NCBI GenBank assembly: GCA_013374385.1
Contig: QBUR01000092.1
Coordinates: 1-5,107 of the forward strand
DNA length: 5,107 bases
Direction of reading: 5' to 3'
Source of the DNA: Candidatus Methanocomedens sp.
GTDB taxonomy: Archaea; Halobacteriota; Methanosarcinia; Methanosarcinales; Methanocomedenaceae
Shown here in pieces: positions 4,861 to 5,107 of the stretch. How positions within the stretch are numbered: position 1 is the stretch's first letter; each line of letters opens with the position of its first letter. A program made the position numbers and the translations under genes. A model generated the notes under the pieces. It was not told the origin of the DNA and did no database searches. It saw only the letters and a program-made list of their open reading frames with translations.

Positions 4861-5107
4861 TTAGATAACTGTTATATTACTCATATTAACTATTATATTT
4901 AAATGTGCCATTCGTTGCCATGTCGCATTAACTTTTGCATGTGTATGACATGCAATACAAGTGGATGAAGGCTTACAGGTAAAGTTAAACTTTCATTATA
5001 GAACCTACGGTGTGCCTCCGAATCATTTTCCAGCCGTTTGGCAGGTTCACTATGACAATCGACACATTTGTATTCATCTTCCTGAGCAATTAATTGCTTA
5101 TAATTAC
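4861..5107 (-). pseudogene. C-terminal part of a multiheme c-type cytochrome, apparently frameshifted
   Basis: The gene enters from beyond the right edge. The frame open from 5105 encodes QEDEYKCVDCHSEPAKRLEN, with heme-binding CVDCH at 5066-5052, and continues to about HRRFYNE near 4992. The next heme motif, CIACH (4959-4945), followed by THAKVNATWQRMAHL, is in the -1 frame, which is open only after a TGA at 4995-4993 and ends at TAA 4863-4861. The original frame would instead stop at 4901-4899 without the second heme site. A base missing near the AAA/TTT runs at 4992-4981 would explain this. Two CXXCH motifs within about 80 residues indicate a multiheme cytochrome that is exported and matured outside the membrane, typical of archaea with extracellular or intermembrane electron transfer. 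The end has no membrane anchor. The gene ends 24 bases before the coiled-coil gene, on the same strand. Confidence 0.7.

Noticed and set aside
4590..5000. Programmed -1 ribosomal frameshifting
   Set aside because: Neither shift point has an X XXY YYZ slippery heptamer in the right phase, no downstream pseudoknot was evident, and one of the genes also carries a TAG.

Overview
The window looks like archaeal chromosomal DNA, most likely from a Methanosarcinales-type methanogen or anaerobic methane oxidiser (a Methanoperedens- or ANME-2-like lineage is my best guess, not proven). Three things suggest this: an ATP-grasp enzyme of the tyramine-glutamate ligase family (methanofuran synthesis), the C-terminal end of a multiheme c-type cytochrome, and secreted coiled-coil/beta-repeat and lipoprotein genes of a style I associate with those archaea. 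Base composition is moderate in genes and AT-rich between them. No rRNA, tRNA, CRISPR array or transposase was seen.

Layout. Positions 1-323 carry no recognisable gene. They are AT-rich and hold a perfect 10-bp inverted repeat at 78-98 and possible termination signals. A minus-strand ATP-grasp gene (mfnD-like, 324-1265) and a plus-strand surE gene (1322-2110) diverge from a 56-bp spacer. A 12-bp palindrome lies almost equally far from the two start codons and may act as a shared core promoter. surE is followed without a gap by a 12-helix MFS transporter (start at 2120 or 2111, end 3268), so the two probably form one transcript. This unit converges on a minus-strand cluster.

The minus-strand cluster, read from the right edge, consists of the tail of a multiheme cytochrome c (5107-4861), a secreted coiled-coil plus beta-repeat protein (4836-3560), and a small acidic lipoprotein (3563-3303) whose ATG overlaps the preceding TGA. 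A hairpin plus T-rich tract terminates the cluster. All three products are predicted to be exported, so the cluster looks like a cell-surface or extracellular electron-transfer module.

The main anomaly is in this cluster. The two upstream members are both broken in the given sequence. The cytochrome needs a -1 frame change between its two CXXCH heme motifs. The coiled-coil gene has an in-frame TAG just after its signal peptide and needs a -1 frame change near codon 79-80. Adding one base restores exactly 425 codons plus stop. Possible explanations are assembly or homopolymer errors, real decay, or, for the TAG alone, read-through as pyrrolysine. No intact gene in the window ends in TAG, but that sample is too small to decide.
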